Shown here piece by piece: positions 12,540 to 23,574 of a DNA stretch of 64,000 nucleotides. The position numbers were made by a program, and so were the translations under genes. The DNA lies in the NCBI RefSeq assembly GCF_910591885.1, contig NC_063274.1:12050164-12114163 (forward strand), read 5' to 3'. The notes under the pieces were generated by a model. That model saw nothing but the letters and a program-made list of their open reading frames with translations. It was not told where the DNA came from and searched no databases. The DNA comes from Bombus terrestris (taxonomy: Eukaryota > Arthropoda > Insecta > Hymenoptera > Apidae). Positions within the stretch are counted from its first letter, which is position 1. Each line of letters begins with the position of its first letter.

Positions 12540-13997
12540 TCAGCACCACGAGTTAAAAGAGTAACAATAACTAGCAGGAGTGTGACGGAATGTCTGATTT
12601 GTAGCTGTGTTGCGATACATATTCGTGTTCCAAGTATTATATGCACTGTTGCACGGATAGTTCCTTCCACTGGTATTGTAGGCTTTGTTGACATTTAAGT
12701 AATATCGACCGCACGCATTGTTACAATTCGGAGAGTACTGCGCGCAAATCTCGAGCGATTCTCCAGTTATCGAGCACCCGTAGGTATTATTTATCCTGCC
12801 GAGCTGATGGCTTTTGGGGGTCCAACAGTCTGTTGTCGACCAATATTCGTTCGGATTTCTCCATCTGCTCGATAGAACGTGGCACCAACTATTGGCAAAC
12901 GGTTCGCAAGAATTTATCTCAGTGGCAGTCGAACAAGTAAATCTTGGACTGTTTCTAAGTATTTCGCATTGCGTCATACAATGGCTGGCCGATGGGCGAA
13001 CATTAGCACAGTAGGAAAGGTGGCCGCTTACTCTAGCGTTCGAAGAACAGCTTTCGTTCATTCGAGCACAAATCGCTCTGCGATTCTTTTCAATTCGCGG
13101 CCTCTCGAACCAGATAGACGAACGATTCGATATTATCGTTTCTGTTTCAAATATATTCCTGCGTGGTTTTCGCGAATTCGTGTTGGTTTCTTTATCAGCA
13201 GGAAGCGAATCCGCTGGGCCAACACACACACTTCGCCTTTCATTTCGTTTTTTATTTTGTTTTTCATCGGTACATACCGTTTCGAGAATTTTGTCATTTT
13301 CCTCCTCCGATTCCTGCACCGTCGATAAGCTCCTCTTCCTTGCAAGCTCCTCTTGCAACATCGAAATTGTGGACGTCGTGACTATTTCTAGATCGTCGTC
13401 CTGTTCTTCCGATTTCAAGCATACCGTGTCTTCGGTTTGCGAACATTCGGCTATGGTTATATTTGGACACGTTTCTTGACACATAGGACTGCCGAATTGC
13501 ATTTTGATCATATCAATTGGTATACACGGAATCGTCGCTACTAGACGAAACAAACGAACATCTTCACCTTTGCCGTTCTTTTGGAGCAATTGGTAGGATT
13601 GGTCTGAGGAGATTTTTCGTCGACAGCTTTGGGGAAAATCCGCTTCTGTTACGTTCACGCCTTTGCATCTGTACGCGCGAAGTATCGTACATTGGTCCCC
13701 GTAATACTCTGGTACGATCGTTTCAGGTCCTGGTTCTATTTCTTCGTCGGCTTGTAACGAGGACGGCAGATCCGTCATGGAATATATTTCCGTGGTTATT
13801 TGTACGTCATCGGTTTCGATGCGTAATTCAGTCGAAGCGTCTTTAGTTCCACTCGTCATCTCGTAATTCGATCCTTGACTGTATTCTATTTCTGACCTTA
13901 GCAAGGATGCGTTTCCAAGTTCTTTTAATCTCTTTATCGAACCTTCTTCATCATCAGTGGAAGTGTGTTTGGACTTAAAAATTGTATTCTTAGCCAT
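12540..13997 (-). CDS. uncharacterised cysteine-rich protein (gene B), 485 aa
   Basis: A single 1458-nt ORF with a true ATG (context ATAATAATGGC). An in-frame TAA lies five codons upstream, which supports this as a complete intronless coding region. I recognise no domain. The first ~100 residues are acidic, Ser/Thr-rich and probably disordered. The middle (about 100-250) has spaced cysteines (CTILRAYRCKG; PMCQETCPNITIAEC). A basic linker (about 255-300) follows. The last ~175 residues hold 16 of the 26 cysteines and are rich in Asn, Ser, Thr and Tyr. There is no N-terminal signal peptide or membrane segment. A poly(A) signal follows at about 12431. It lies on the same strand as gene A, roughly 0.9 kb downstream of it, and shares its cysteine-rich, disordered style, so the two could be related. 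It could also be a 3' exon of a longer gene, though the upstream stop argues against this. Function unknown. Confidence 0.6.
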   Translation of the reverse strand: MAKNTIFKSKHTSTDDEEGSIKRLKELGNASLLRSEIEYSQGSNYEMTSGTKDASTELRIETDDVQITTEIYSMTDLPSSLQADEEIEPGPETIVPEYYGDQCTILRAYRCKGVNVTEADFPQSCRRKISSDQSYQLLQKNGKGEDVRLFRLVATIPCIPIDMIKMQFGSPMCQETCPNITIAECSQTEDTVCLKSEEQDDDLEIVTTSTISMLQEELARKRSLSTVQESEEENDKILETVCTDEKQNKKRNERRSVCVGPADSLPADKETNTNSRKPRRNIFETETIISNRSSIWFERPRIEKNRRAICARMNESCSSNARVSGHLSYCANVRPSASHCMTQCEILRNSPRFTCSTATEINSCEPFANSWCHVLSSRWRNPNEYWSTTDCWTPKSHQLGRINNTYGCSITGESLEICAQYSPNCNNACGRYYLNVNKAYNTSGRNYPCNSAYNTWNTNMYRNTATNQTFRHTPASYCYSFNSWC

Positions 13998-14885
13998 TAT
14001 TATTGTATTTTATAGTAATTTTCTTTGTAAGAACTGTCTCTTTGTTATTCTTGTATCTTTGAAGGAGCGTTTAATAAGATAGATTATACCTGATATCTAT
14101 CTTTCCTGTAATCTTTAAATGACATTTTTGTTCTGATACATGTTACGTTATTTGTAAGGATATTTATTTAAATACATTTTTTAAAGTTTTGGTAAGTAAC
14201 CACTTTTTGGGGTCAAGCATCGTTCAAAATGATAATTTGTACTGGTAGCTTCACAAGGATGTCCGGCGTATCTCTTGGCTATAAGCTTCGTTAACTGTAA
14301 ACATGATGAATTACACTTACGATTTATCATGTGTGTCGTATGTTCCAAGTTTTAAGGTTATAAAAAATTATGTCACTTATCCATAAAGAACTTGAATATG
14401 TTTACAGTACTGTTCCATCTATGTAATGAATACAGGAATTAACTATAGCTCTTTATTGTTGCACTACTCTTGATATTTTTCTCATCCTATAGAGATAGCT
14501 TAATATTATGCTTGAATTATTTCAAGATCAACGATAGGATACAGACAATAGTAAGATATAATACTTTTAGAATCACAAATATAAATATAACAAAAAAAAA
14601 AATTGTATGTCATCAAGATGTTTTACAATTAGATAAGGAATTATCGATTAAAATTTATAAGCTTCAACAAATTATTCAAACGGAATATCCAGAAACAACC
14701 ATCCAACCGATCCTTTCATAATCTTACTCTATACTTTCACAATACAATAACTGCATATATACATATCAAAAGATTTCTTACCACCGATTGAATCATCGCC
14801 TCTTCTTTCCGCAAGGTCCGCACACATGATTCGTCCCTAAAAACCCAAAAGCCTTTAGTCGAATCAACCATACTTTGTATAAAAT
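13998..14885. other. spacer between genes B and A
   Basis: AT-rich interval of about 0.9 kb that should contain the promoter of gene B and the 3'UTR of gene A. Only the small plus-strand ORF at 14470-14721 looks at all protein-like, and it is listed separately. I see no recognisable promoter element. Confidence 0.5.
14470..14721 (+). CDS. small ORF or possible 3'-terminal exon
   Basis: Open frame ending at a TAA at 14719-14721. The last ~37 residues, from HQDVLQLDKELSIKIYKLQQ onward, look like an amphipathic helix with coiled-coil character, followed by a Pro/Thr-containing tail. The first half is low-complexity and AT-driven. Acceptor-like AG sites precede the helix (a CTTTTAG near 14570 and an AAG near 14609), so it could be a terminal exon of a plus-strand gene. 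No upstream exon was found and no family is recognised. Confidence 0.2.
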   Translation: MIFFSSYRDSLILCLNYFKINDRIQTIVRYNTFRITNINITKKKIVCHQDVLQLDKELSIKIYKLQQIIQTEYPETTIQPILS

Positions 14886-15266
14886 CTATATTTCATTAGA
14901 TAAATTTGTAGACACGGCACCATTGGTCGTGCTGTTTTCATTCTCTGGCGAATAATTTGTTTCAGTCCTCTCATAAGTCGCCTGGTTGACGGACGCGTAC
15001 GTCGATGAATCGTATGTACCCCTCGTTGTCAACGTTCGACGATACACGGATGGACTAACGGTAACTCGTCTTATTCGTCTCTGATAATCGTGGTTGTCAT
15101 ATCTCGGAGACTGTCTTTCAGCGGCCGCCACCTGTATAGAATATTCAATTTCATCGTTCCGTTTTGTCTGACCATTAATTTCCACCCCTGCCTCCGGTGT
15201 AACCACGTTCAATGAATATTCAGCAGAATTCGTCCGTTGATTGGTTACGACGGAAGCAAGACGCAA
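14886..15266 (-). CDS. out-of-frame continuation of gene A coding sequence
   Basis: Just where the main gene A frame ends (stop at 15245-15247), another minus-strand frame is open for about 126 codons down to a TAG at 14886. Its translation has the same flavour as gene A: EYSLNVV and EYSIQVAA recall YVSVQM and VLMSIKL in the preceding frame. It has no ATG start. Possible readings are a 1-base indel (sequencing error or real frameshift), or an ~87-nt intron with donor CAG|GTACTG and acceptor AACGGTAG, which would join the frames in phase. The acceptor lacks a pyrimidine tract, so the intron is doubtful. Confidence 0.45.
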   Translation of the reverse strand: MRLASVVTNQRTNSAEYSLNVVTPEAGVEINGQTKRNDEIEYSIQVAAAERQSPRYDNHDYQRRIRRVTVSPSVYRRTLTTRGTYDSSTYASVNQATYERTETNYSPENENSTTNGAVSTNLSNEI

Positions 15267-18200
15267 GCCTGTACTCGTACTTCGCTACCGTTCGATCCTG
15301 ACGATTGTTGTTCATCCTCGCCATTTCCATCCAGGTTCGAGTGCAATTTAATACTCATCAGTACCTGCCGTTTTTTGTTGCCTACTTGAAACTCGGATAA
15401 GATCTGCGTCAGAATCGTGTTCGACGTTTGCATCTGCACGCTCACGTACATTTTCTTCCCGTTAAAATCTTTCGAGAACTCGATCGGTGCTTCACGATTG
15501 TCGACATCGGTCACCTCGTCGACTATTGGCGCTACAATCAATTCTTCTTCAGGTTTCTTTGGCGTGTCCATGGCAGCTTCGTATATCGTAGATTCATCTG
15601 GTATGGGAACTTCGGCTGTTTCAGTTACATTAGAAGTTTCTAATACTTCAAGGTTTCTCGCGGGTGCTTCTTCTGTGGATGACTCTGCTGTGGTTGTTTC
15701 AATCGCGGGTGTGTCTGTATGTGTTGCTTCGCTGTCTGTAGGACCATCGGTTGCATCTACGGTCGTTTCATCCTCGTCTATAAACGGCGTTTCTATAGAT
15801 GACTGAACCACAGGTGCATTCTCCTCCACAGGTTCTTCAACATTTGGTTCTACAGTTACATTAGATGCGTTCAGAATTACATCAGGCGCGTTCACAGTTG
15901 CATCAGATTTGTTCACAGTTGCATCAGGTGCGTTCACAGTTGCATCAGATACGTCCACAGTTGCATCAGGTATATCCACAGTTGTATCAGGTACGTCCAT
16001 AGTTGCATCAGGTGCGTCCATAGCTACATCAGTCGCAGGAGGACTTTCTTCTCCCATTTGAGAAATTTTGGATGGTGGTTTATCTGGACGTACCATTCCT
16101 TTCTTCGGGATGCACGAACAAAGATCTGCTACCGGACCAGTCACCTCCGGCACAGTTGAACATATTACACGCACTTCCCTGATCAGCGTACATTGGACAC
16201 CTTTTCCGATCACCGTGCATTTTGATCTCATTCTTTCTTGCTTTACCACGTCTCTTTGTACATCTTTTCTTGGAGTCGATACCCCTGTTCTAGCATTGAC
16301 TTCCGGTCTCCCAGGCGTGAATGGTTGTCTTAGATTCAGAGACGCGGGTGCCTGTTTTGGCGTCACAGAATTCGACGAACCTTTCTTTTTTGACGAAGCA
16401 ACTGATTTTTTCGGTGTCTTCAAGTTTTCTTTGGAAGAAGAGTGCAATGTGGATTCTGTTTCTTGAATTCTAGGACACTCTTTTCTTTGAGGAGGCACCC
16501 TTCTTTCATCTGCATACGGTTCTAATCGGTTCGCGGTTCTTATTCTCTTGTGATACTCGATACTTTCTGTGATGTAAGGAGCAGTCGTAGGATCGAGTAC
16601 CGCGCGAATGGAATTCGCTTGAACGCTCACGTCTAGTTGTATGTTAGTTCTATCCGTTTGTTGGTCTTGAGGAATAAATTGACCCGTCGCCTGATTTTGT
16701 TGCTTAGTTACTTGACTTTTCGTACTGATATTTTCACGATTATACACTCCCGATGGTTCACTACGCTTGTTCAGAGTCGGCTGTTTTTTCTGTTGATTGG
16801 AAGTATCGCCACCACCCTTTTTGCGAACGCTACTGTGTTTGGGGCATGGTATTTCTTTAGGGGCTGCTTTGTTAGGAGGATATACGTTTCTGTGAGCGTT
16901 TCTGCTAGGATCAAAATAGCACTCCCTCACTGATTGAATCTGTTCTTGCGTGTCGCAGTTAGGTTTCCAACAATCATCTGAAGACAGGTGTTGAACTTTA
17001 GAGGAAAATATAACTGTGATTAGATTAATCAGAGACTTTATGTAGAAAATGATCGAATAAATGTAGAAATACGAAATATTTGGATTTACAGAAGGAACTA
17101 TTTATTTCGTGTTATAGTTACAAAATAGTTTGTCATATATTATTAGTATTCCATCGCATTAGAAGTGTTAGGAGAATTTAACCCTCACACTGCATCCTTG
17201 GGCGATTCGCGTCCGTGTCATTTCTTCCTTTTCTTGGAACGAGTTGGAACCGCAACGAGCGGTTACAGATTCCGTTTTACGTGTACCCTAAAAAAAATTT
17301 GCCAGCTATGGAGACTGCGAGGTGTCAAATTCATACAGAAAATATGAAAAAATAATTGATCGTATAATTAACAGAAATCCGACACGAGACGTTCTAGTAC
17401 ATGCAGTGTGAGGGTAAGGCAAAAATATTTTAAGGGAGAGGCGTACTTTGACACATAGGTGTTTGACATTCAGGCAATCCAGCGAGGCCGTCGCAACAGA
17501 CGTTTCCACAGCAATGCATATCGCAGTTGTTTGATTCCTGTCCTATTATTCCTTGCCAGCACGTCCCTTCGTACATGCATTCGTTGTACAATTTTGACTG
17601 ATTGCATTGGTTGGCACATGTATTTTCTTCGCAATTTTTCATGCATGTTCCACACGTGGAACGATCCTTCGTGCTCTTCTTCGAACGTTTCAATTTCGAA
17701 GATTGTTTCACAATCTGGCCGATACTCGTTGTCACCATTTTGACGAAACATTTATACGTTTCCTGTACCTGTTTTCGGATATCGTCCAATAACGAACGTT
17801 CGTCTGTTTCGCATTGCTGACTACAACCAGTTGTCTTTCTTTTGATGTACATGTCACTCTCCGTTTGCGCTCTAGAAAATGGTTAGAAAATTATTTAAAT
17901 GCATTACACTATAAGTATTACAATATAAGTACTATAAGTAATGGTTGAATATAATCAAACATTTCTGCAACAAGTACTATCCTATCGCGTTTCGATTTGT
18001 CTAAATTGGAATCACAGTCTATTTGATTTTAATCAAAAATCAATAGAATCAAGAATTTTAGACTATCACAATTCCAGTATTTTGACCGTAAAAAATACTG
18101 AATAATAATATATTTCAACATCTCGATAATCAATTGATAATTTAATTTCCACGGAATCTAATTATGGTTAATAATTAGACGCGATTTACACTTGAAATTA

Positions 18201-20258
18201 TCGAATTATTACAAGTGAAAGGGTTGCTGCAAGAGGAAGATCGAACGTATAATATAAATTCATAATTAACTACTAATCGTAATAACAAGCTTTTATACTT
18301 ATCAATAAATAAATACATAATAAATACAACGTAAATATCGAAGTTGCTTCCTTATCGTTGTAAAGGCTTTAATTACAGTGAAAAATCATGTTTTCCTACG
18401 TTGTTGCAAATTGTTAGAATAATCCTACGCATCCTATATAATTCTAGTATAAATTCTACGGTAAGTTGTACAATCTGAAACACGAACAAACTCACTTGCA
18501 ATCACGTAGGTCCTGAAAACTCACGTTTGACTGCACGATGCCTATCATCTCAGGGCTGAACGGTTCCTCGGGCATCTGTTCGATCGTGTAATCGTCAAGA
18601 TACATGTTCATGCTCGCGATTCTATCCGAACAGGTGCGTTCCATGGCACCTGGCCGACCTTTACAACTGGAACTGCACTTCGGCTCGCTCTTCTTCGATT
18701 TACTACGACACCTCAACAAGTCAGACTTGTTCCTTTTTACGGCGCTGTATTCTTTCCTCGGAGCGTCGTCTTTCAATAATCCCATCGAATCGTCGCATTG
18801 AAACGCTTGAGCGGAAGTCAGGTTGCTCACGTTTGCCACGCTTTCGCCGATTTCCACGAACAAGCTCGCTTTGGACGGTGTGCACTTTCTCGAGCAGAAC
18901 GAACACGAAGAATGATCAGTTCTCGCGCAATTTTCAGTTCCTGCGAAATGGACGCGCTGCAGGCACTGTTTGCTGGACGTGTGACAATCGTCGGGAGGGA
19001 AATCGCATTTTGGCTCGTTTTCTTCGTAAACTACGCAGGGTTGTTGAGAATTCACATCGAGAGGGCAGTAACAATCGTCGAAGCACTCGTTTTTAGAAGA
19101 TAAATCCGTGTTCTGCCACTTTTTACACGAGCCACAGTCGTCGTCCTGTCTTTTCACAGCGTAGGGTTCGCAGTTCCCGCAACAGTTCTCAAAGGTGCAA
19201 CGGTAGTTGTGAGGGCTTCCAGCAATTTGTTTGCTCCTAGGTTTAATTAGAAGCAAACTTTTTCTATTGAGAATAAACTTTTTCTTGGTTTTAGGTTGCG
19301 AGATACCCGCTGTGTTCTTACTTTTTACCGGATTTTGGTTTGCTCCTGGAAAAGAATCTTCTTCGTTTCTGATCAGATCTTTGATTGGTGCTGTAATACA
19401 GTATATGTTTCTTCATGTGAAGTATTTGAGTACAATCTTAATATAGTATTATGAAGCTTTTTTATGTCAGAAGAAGTGAAACATGTAAAAAAAAGCTTTT
19501 CTGTTGTATCGTTAATTTCTGTCATTTTAGAATGTTCGGATATATACAGAATTAAAAACATAACTATGAAAATAATTTTAGCTACATTAACAATCATACG
19601 AACAATTTAAATAACACAGATAATTAATTAGAAAGAATAGAAATGAAAATCGCTGCACCTTATGCCATATATCGCAGAAAAATATTACTCCACATTATCT
19701 CATTGTCATAATTACCACGCTAAAATAATGTACTCACTTGTTATAGCAGTGTTTAAAAGAAACGTTGTACACCGGTTTTTCCATTCCAACATTTTCACAC
19801 GTTGGCTGCCGCGAGACAACGCTGATGTTTATTCCGCTTTTGCAGTTTCTGTACGCATCATTAGCTCTATTTGCATCGTATTCAATCACGGCGTTCCCAT
19901 AATTATCATAAGACAGATTTGGATTTCCGTTTTGCCAAATATTTTCACCCGTGAAATTGCTCGTGTTTCTATCGGGACAGGTTCCCTGGTAGCTCGAATC
20001 TTTTCTATGTTCGTACATTTTCGCGTAATTTTCTCTCTGCTGGTTCCCCCTTCGATATTGCTGATTTCGGTGGAAATCCCGTTCGCCACCGTTTTTCACC
20101 GACTCGTTCGATCTTATCGGGCCGGTTCCTTGCTTCCTTTTCTTCTCGTTTGTCAGCTGCTGAATTTTTTCGATGTCGTTGTCGTCGAATGTGCCCTGCC
20201 GCGATTCTTCCGATCGATTTCGTTGTTCGTCGGCGTAAACGTTCCCGTTGAAATCCAT
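15245..20258 (-). CDS. uncharacterised cysteine-rich repeat protein (gene A), five exons
   Basis: I infer CDS complement(join(15245..16995,17447..17871,18496..19236,19322..19390,19738..20258)), 3507 nt, 1168 residues. Donors are GTGAGT (exons 1 and 3), GTAAGA and GTACGC; all acceptors are AG and phases agree throughout. Exon 1 (1-173) is hydrophilic, rich in Asn, Arg, Gln and Glu. Exon 2 (~174-197) is very basic. Exon 3 (~197-444) carries 23 cysteines, 17 of them in its first ~110 residues, mostly as C-x2/3-C clusters. Exon 4 (~444-586) has a helical stretch and then 17 cysteines (HCCGNVCC). Exon 5 (~586-1168) is Pro/Ser/Lys-rich, then has a 7-residue repeat, an acidic Thr/Glu stretch and beta-like segments (KKMYVSVQM). 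No signal peptide is seen, so an intracellular, possibly metal-binding or disulphide-linked structural protein is conceivable. I recognise no family. The true C-terminus may lie at 14886 (see that entry). Confidence 0.65.
15855..16032 (-). repeat. 21-bp coding minisatellite in gene A
   Basis: About eight and a half units of 21 bp, seen on the plus strand as CAGTTGCATCAG plus nine bases. On the coding strand each unit encodes seven residues of the type (V/M)-(D/N)-x-(P/S)-D-A-T, at roughly residues 907-966 of gene A. Units differ by point changes but keep the frame. Such in-frame repeats usually vary in copy number between individuals. Confidence 0.9.
17182..17414. mobile_element. piggyBac-type MITE in an intron of gene A
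   Basis: Perfect 14-bp terminal inverted repeats, CCCTCACACTGCAT (17182-17195) and ATGCAGTGTGAGGG (17401-17414), bound a 233-bp element. The left end abuts TTAA (17178-17181), the piggyBac target site; the right flank is TAAG, so one copy of the target site seems mutated. Weaker inverted similarity continues inward (GTCCGTGTC near 17212 against GACACGAGAC near 17381). There is no ORF for a transposase, so it is non-autonomous. It sits in intron 4 of gene A (16996-17446). Confidence 0.7.
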
Positions 20259-21704
20259 CAAGCGGCTGCCCCGCGCTGAAATCTACCGGCATGCAGCACG
20301 TTTATTTCGAGCGGGTGTGCGATTACCGAACGGCTCGACGATCATAGTGTATTACCGGTATTATTGACGCAGGCCAAAGGGCACGTACAAATGGCCGGTA
20401 ATCTCTGAAATAAATTAATCACGGTCGATCGAGATCACAGACTGGAGAATACTTGTGGTGGATAGGCTAAGGGTGATTCGTTTTTTAGCGCATTATTATC
20501 AATCTGCGACGGTCACGCTGCTTTGCCACGTTCGCTCTATGGGTTCATTGTGTCCGGTAAAATGCGTAATGCGCTCTCTGCAAACGTTTATGTGCGTTTA
20601 ACGTCAGACATGATGAAATATACGTATAAGGTAGATTTTTGATTATTAAGCGAGTTGTTTGTCGCTGTCTACGGTACGAGTTATTTTTACACATAGCGAA
20701 CTGAAAACCATAACGCTATTAGTCAAGATTTTGTGGATTTGTATTTAGTAGAATTAAAAACATCGTACCTTTAATTTCATAATCGATTAAGCTATAACTT
20801 TATTCTTTGCCGTCGGGACGTTTTCGTGTTCTAAATAGAAAAATATGATCAATTTACAATAATAAACGTAGGATACTATTTCATGAAGACTAGCAGTAGA
20901 CGAGCAATACACCACTATGATTCTCAATCTACGATGGAATTATTTTATTATATAGTTTGGTACTTAATCTCTCACAACGGATATCATATATTGTCTCATT
21001 TTTAAAATATATTTGCACTATCAAATTCCTTAAAGCGTGTGCATTCATTTATTTGTATAACTATTTATTCCGAAATTATAACAATTAAAATATACCTATA
21101 TATTTCAGTAATTTAATGGTACAAATATATTTAAAAGACAAGAAGATGGCACAGATATTTTAGATTGTATAGACCATTCAGACAAAAGCTTAGAATTTTC
21201 TTTGGAACAACTTTGAACATACATTAATTATCAAAGAAATAATTATATGTTTCGCAATGTTTCGTCAAGAAGTTTCTGACATAAACTCAATCCGAATGCT
21301 TTTTCAACCACGCATCTCTCACACTCCATTTAACTCGCTTAACTCATGCAAATAGTTCGTTCACCAGAAAAATACATTTTCAAATGCCGAGTATCAAACT
21401 ATCCGTAGCTGTAATAAAATTTTACACGAATGTTCACGATCCTCTGTGTGTATGACGGCGATGTAGGAAACGAATGTCCACGTGACCCAGTAATACCAAA
21501 AGTTCGCGACGATGCGATGGTCCAGTTAGTCACATTGTCGAAGCAGCGAAAGGTAACGTTTACTTTGGAACTTGTACAATTTGGAATTTTCCGGGGTTAG
21601 TTGTCATTGCCGAATCGAGGGAGGCCGAAGGTTTGGTTATGAGAGATCGGGAAACATTCGCGACTGTTATCGCGAGGCGCAGTTATCGCACGATGTATTT
21701 TTAC

Positions 21705-21740
21705 GCTCGCGAGCGCGCGCGCGTGCGTGCGTTCCCGCGT
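21705..21740. repeat. alternating CG/GC tract
   Basis: A GCTCGCGAGCGCGCGCGCGT-type alternating purine-pyrimidine run, continuing as GCGTGCG. It stands out against AT-rich flanks and could adopt Z-DNA. A similar run lies near 23519-23540. CpG density this high suggests low germline methylation. Confidence 0.75.
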
Positions 21741-23511
21741 CGCAGAATATTCAGAGAACACCGAAAACAAACGTGGCGCACGACCAAAAATATATTCCAT
21801 ATTTTTATAGCACGTTCAATAAATATTTTGAATGTCTATCCATCCGCAAGCTTAAAAGAAGAATTCTATGAATATTTGTCAAATATTGCGAACATCATGG
21901 CCCCGATATATGTATCGCGTGTTCACGATGAACGCGGCCGCGTGATATGAATACGTTATATTCGGTGCATCGAAAAACGCTCAAATTACCATGGAAATTA
22001 CCGTCTGTACGAATGTAATTAATGCTTGTGCGTATTTTGCCACCGATATGTAATGATAAATATGGCGCGCATAACACGACACTGCGCTTTCGCGAAACTG
22101 CGATTCTGTTTAGAAAACACGGTAGAAAATGAAGAATAGAGGTGGGAACGATACCTTTCAATGAACGAAAATTTTATAAATACACGAAAGTTTTATGTAA
22201 CAATATTTTTAACATTGGTTCGAATAAAACCGATGATAATTTTTCATAATTTCCATATCTTCAAACTGAGGAATTTTAATTCATAAAATTTGTTATTTGT
22301 TGTATTAAGAATTCGAATTGCAAAAAATTTGAACAATTTTCCGATTATTTTTCGATATTTCTTATTTCAAGTATATTTTCTTCTAATAATCAGGAAGAGT
22401 GTGAGTGAAGCAATGAAATTTAAGTTACATGGCCCTGATTTGAATTCCGGTTCTGATTAATTTCTAATAAAACTGTAGTTAAATGAGACAGATTTTGATA
22501 GATCGATAAAAAGGACGCGACGAATGATCTTCTGAGAAAACATCATGGAAAATACAACAGACAAGAAACCGCTCGTAATTCCTGAAACGCAAGTTGGTTT
22601 TCTCGAGTACACCATCCTCGTGGTTTTCCGCGTACATTACGCGTTCTCGCATTTCCTTCAATCGACATAGCTACTATATGATAGAACGTACACCAATTGA
22701 ACAATATATATCCTCAAAACTATAAATTTATCCAGTGAAAAATATAAATATATACTTCACTGTATATATACTTCATTTGACGTTTTACATCAGTGAAAAA
22801 GACAAGGGTTCGCCGACATAATTATTTCAGTAAGATTTAAACACATTAATACAAATACGTGTATAATACAATTAGCTCGATAAATTCCATTTTTAACAAT
22901 TTCAATAACGTCTACAAATTAAGACAAAAGCCACGTCTTAATTGTCAACTTATCTTTTACAGTTTTATACGTTTCACATTTTAATCAAAATATACACCTT
23001 CATTGTAAGTAAAGTGTACATCTTGCACCAGTGCGGATACCATTCTAAAGAGACCATTGCCGTTTCTTTAATCGCGTAGAACGCGTGGTTTCTTTTTCTC
23101 CATTGTATCCGTGATTCTTTTCTCTTTAATCCTCGTGTTTTTTTTCCTTCTGTCTTTCTCCAACGATGAATTCGACGATGTTACCATGGCCACAATTTCT
23201 CGGCACACAAAAGCCTCGGCTACAGAAAACGTGCACACCGAATGAAACAGCGAAGCGAGTGGCACACCGGTACACGCATGGTCGCATTGTCGCGCAAATT
23301 GGAAAAGGAAATAAATCATTGAAGGGACTTAAACGTTCGCGGCTTGAACGTTTACTGTTGGCCTGCGTCGACGAGCGTGGAAATAATAGTGGCGTTCGCT
23401 TCTAATTAAACTGGCCGATGCACGGATGCACGCGAGCCGGCCGCTTAAAAAATTTACATCGACAACGAGGTCCCTGTTGTACTCTCCTCCGCCTCTGTTT
23501 CGTTTTCTCGC

Positions 23512-23574
23512 GTGTATGTGCGCGAGCGCGCGCGCTCTCACGCGACCTCGAGCGAGCGCTGCGTCGCGAACAAT
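23512..23574. repeat. second CpG-rich alternating tract
   Basis: Contains GCGCGAGCGCGCGCGC followed by CTCTCACGCGACCTCGAGCG-like sequence, within a broader GC-rich patch (23150-23640). This could be part of an unrecognised promoter, but I see no linked coding exon. Confidence 0.7.

Noticed and set aside
19231..19446. Open frame upstream of gene A exon 3, readable without a splice
   Set aside because: Minus-strand exon 3 is open upstream of 19236, so an unspliced reading is possible. A 69-nt exon at 19322-19390 with GTAAGA donor and phase-matched borders explains it better; intron retention remains possible.
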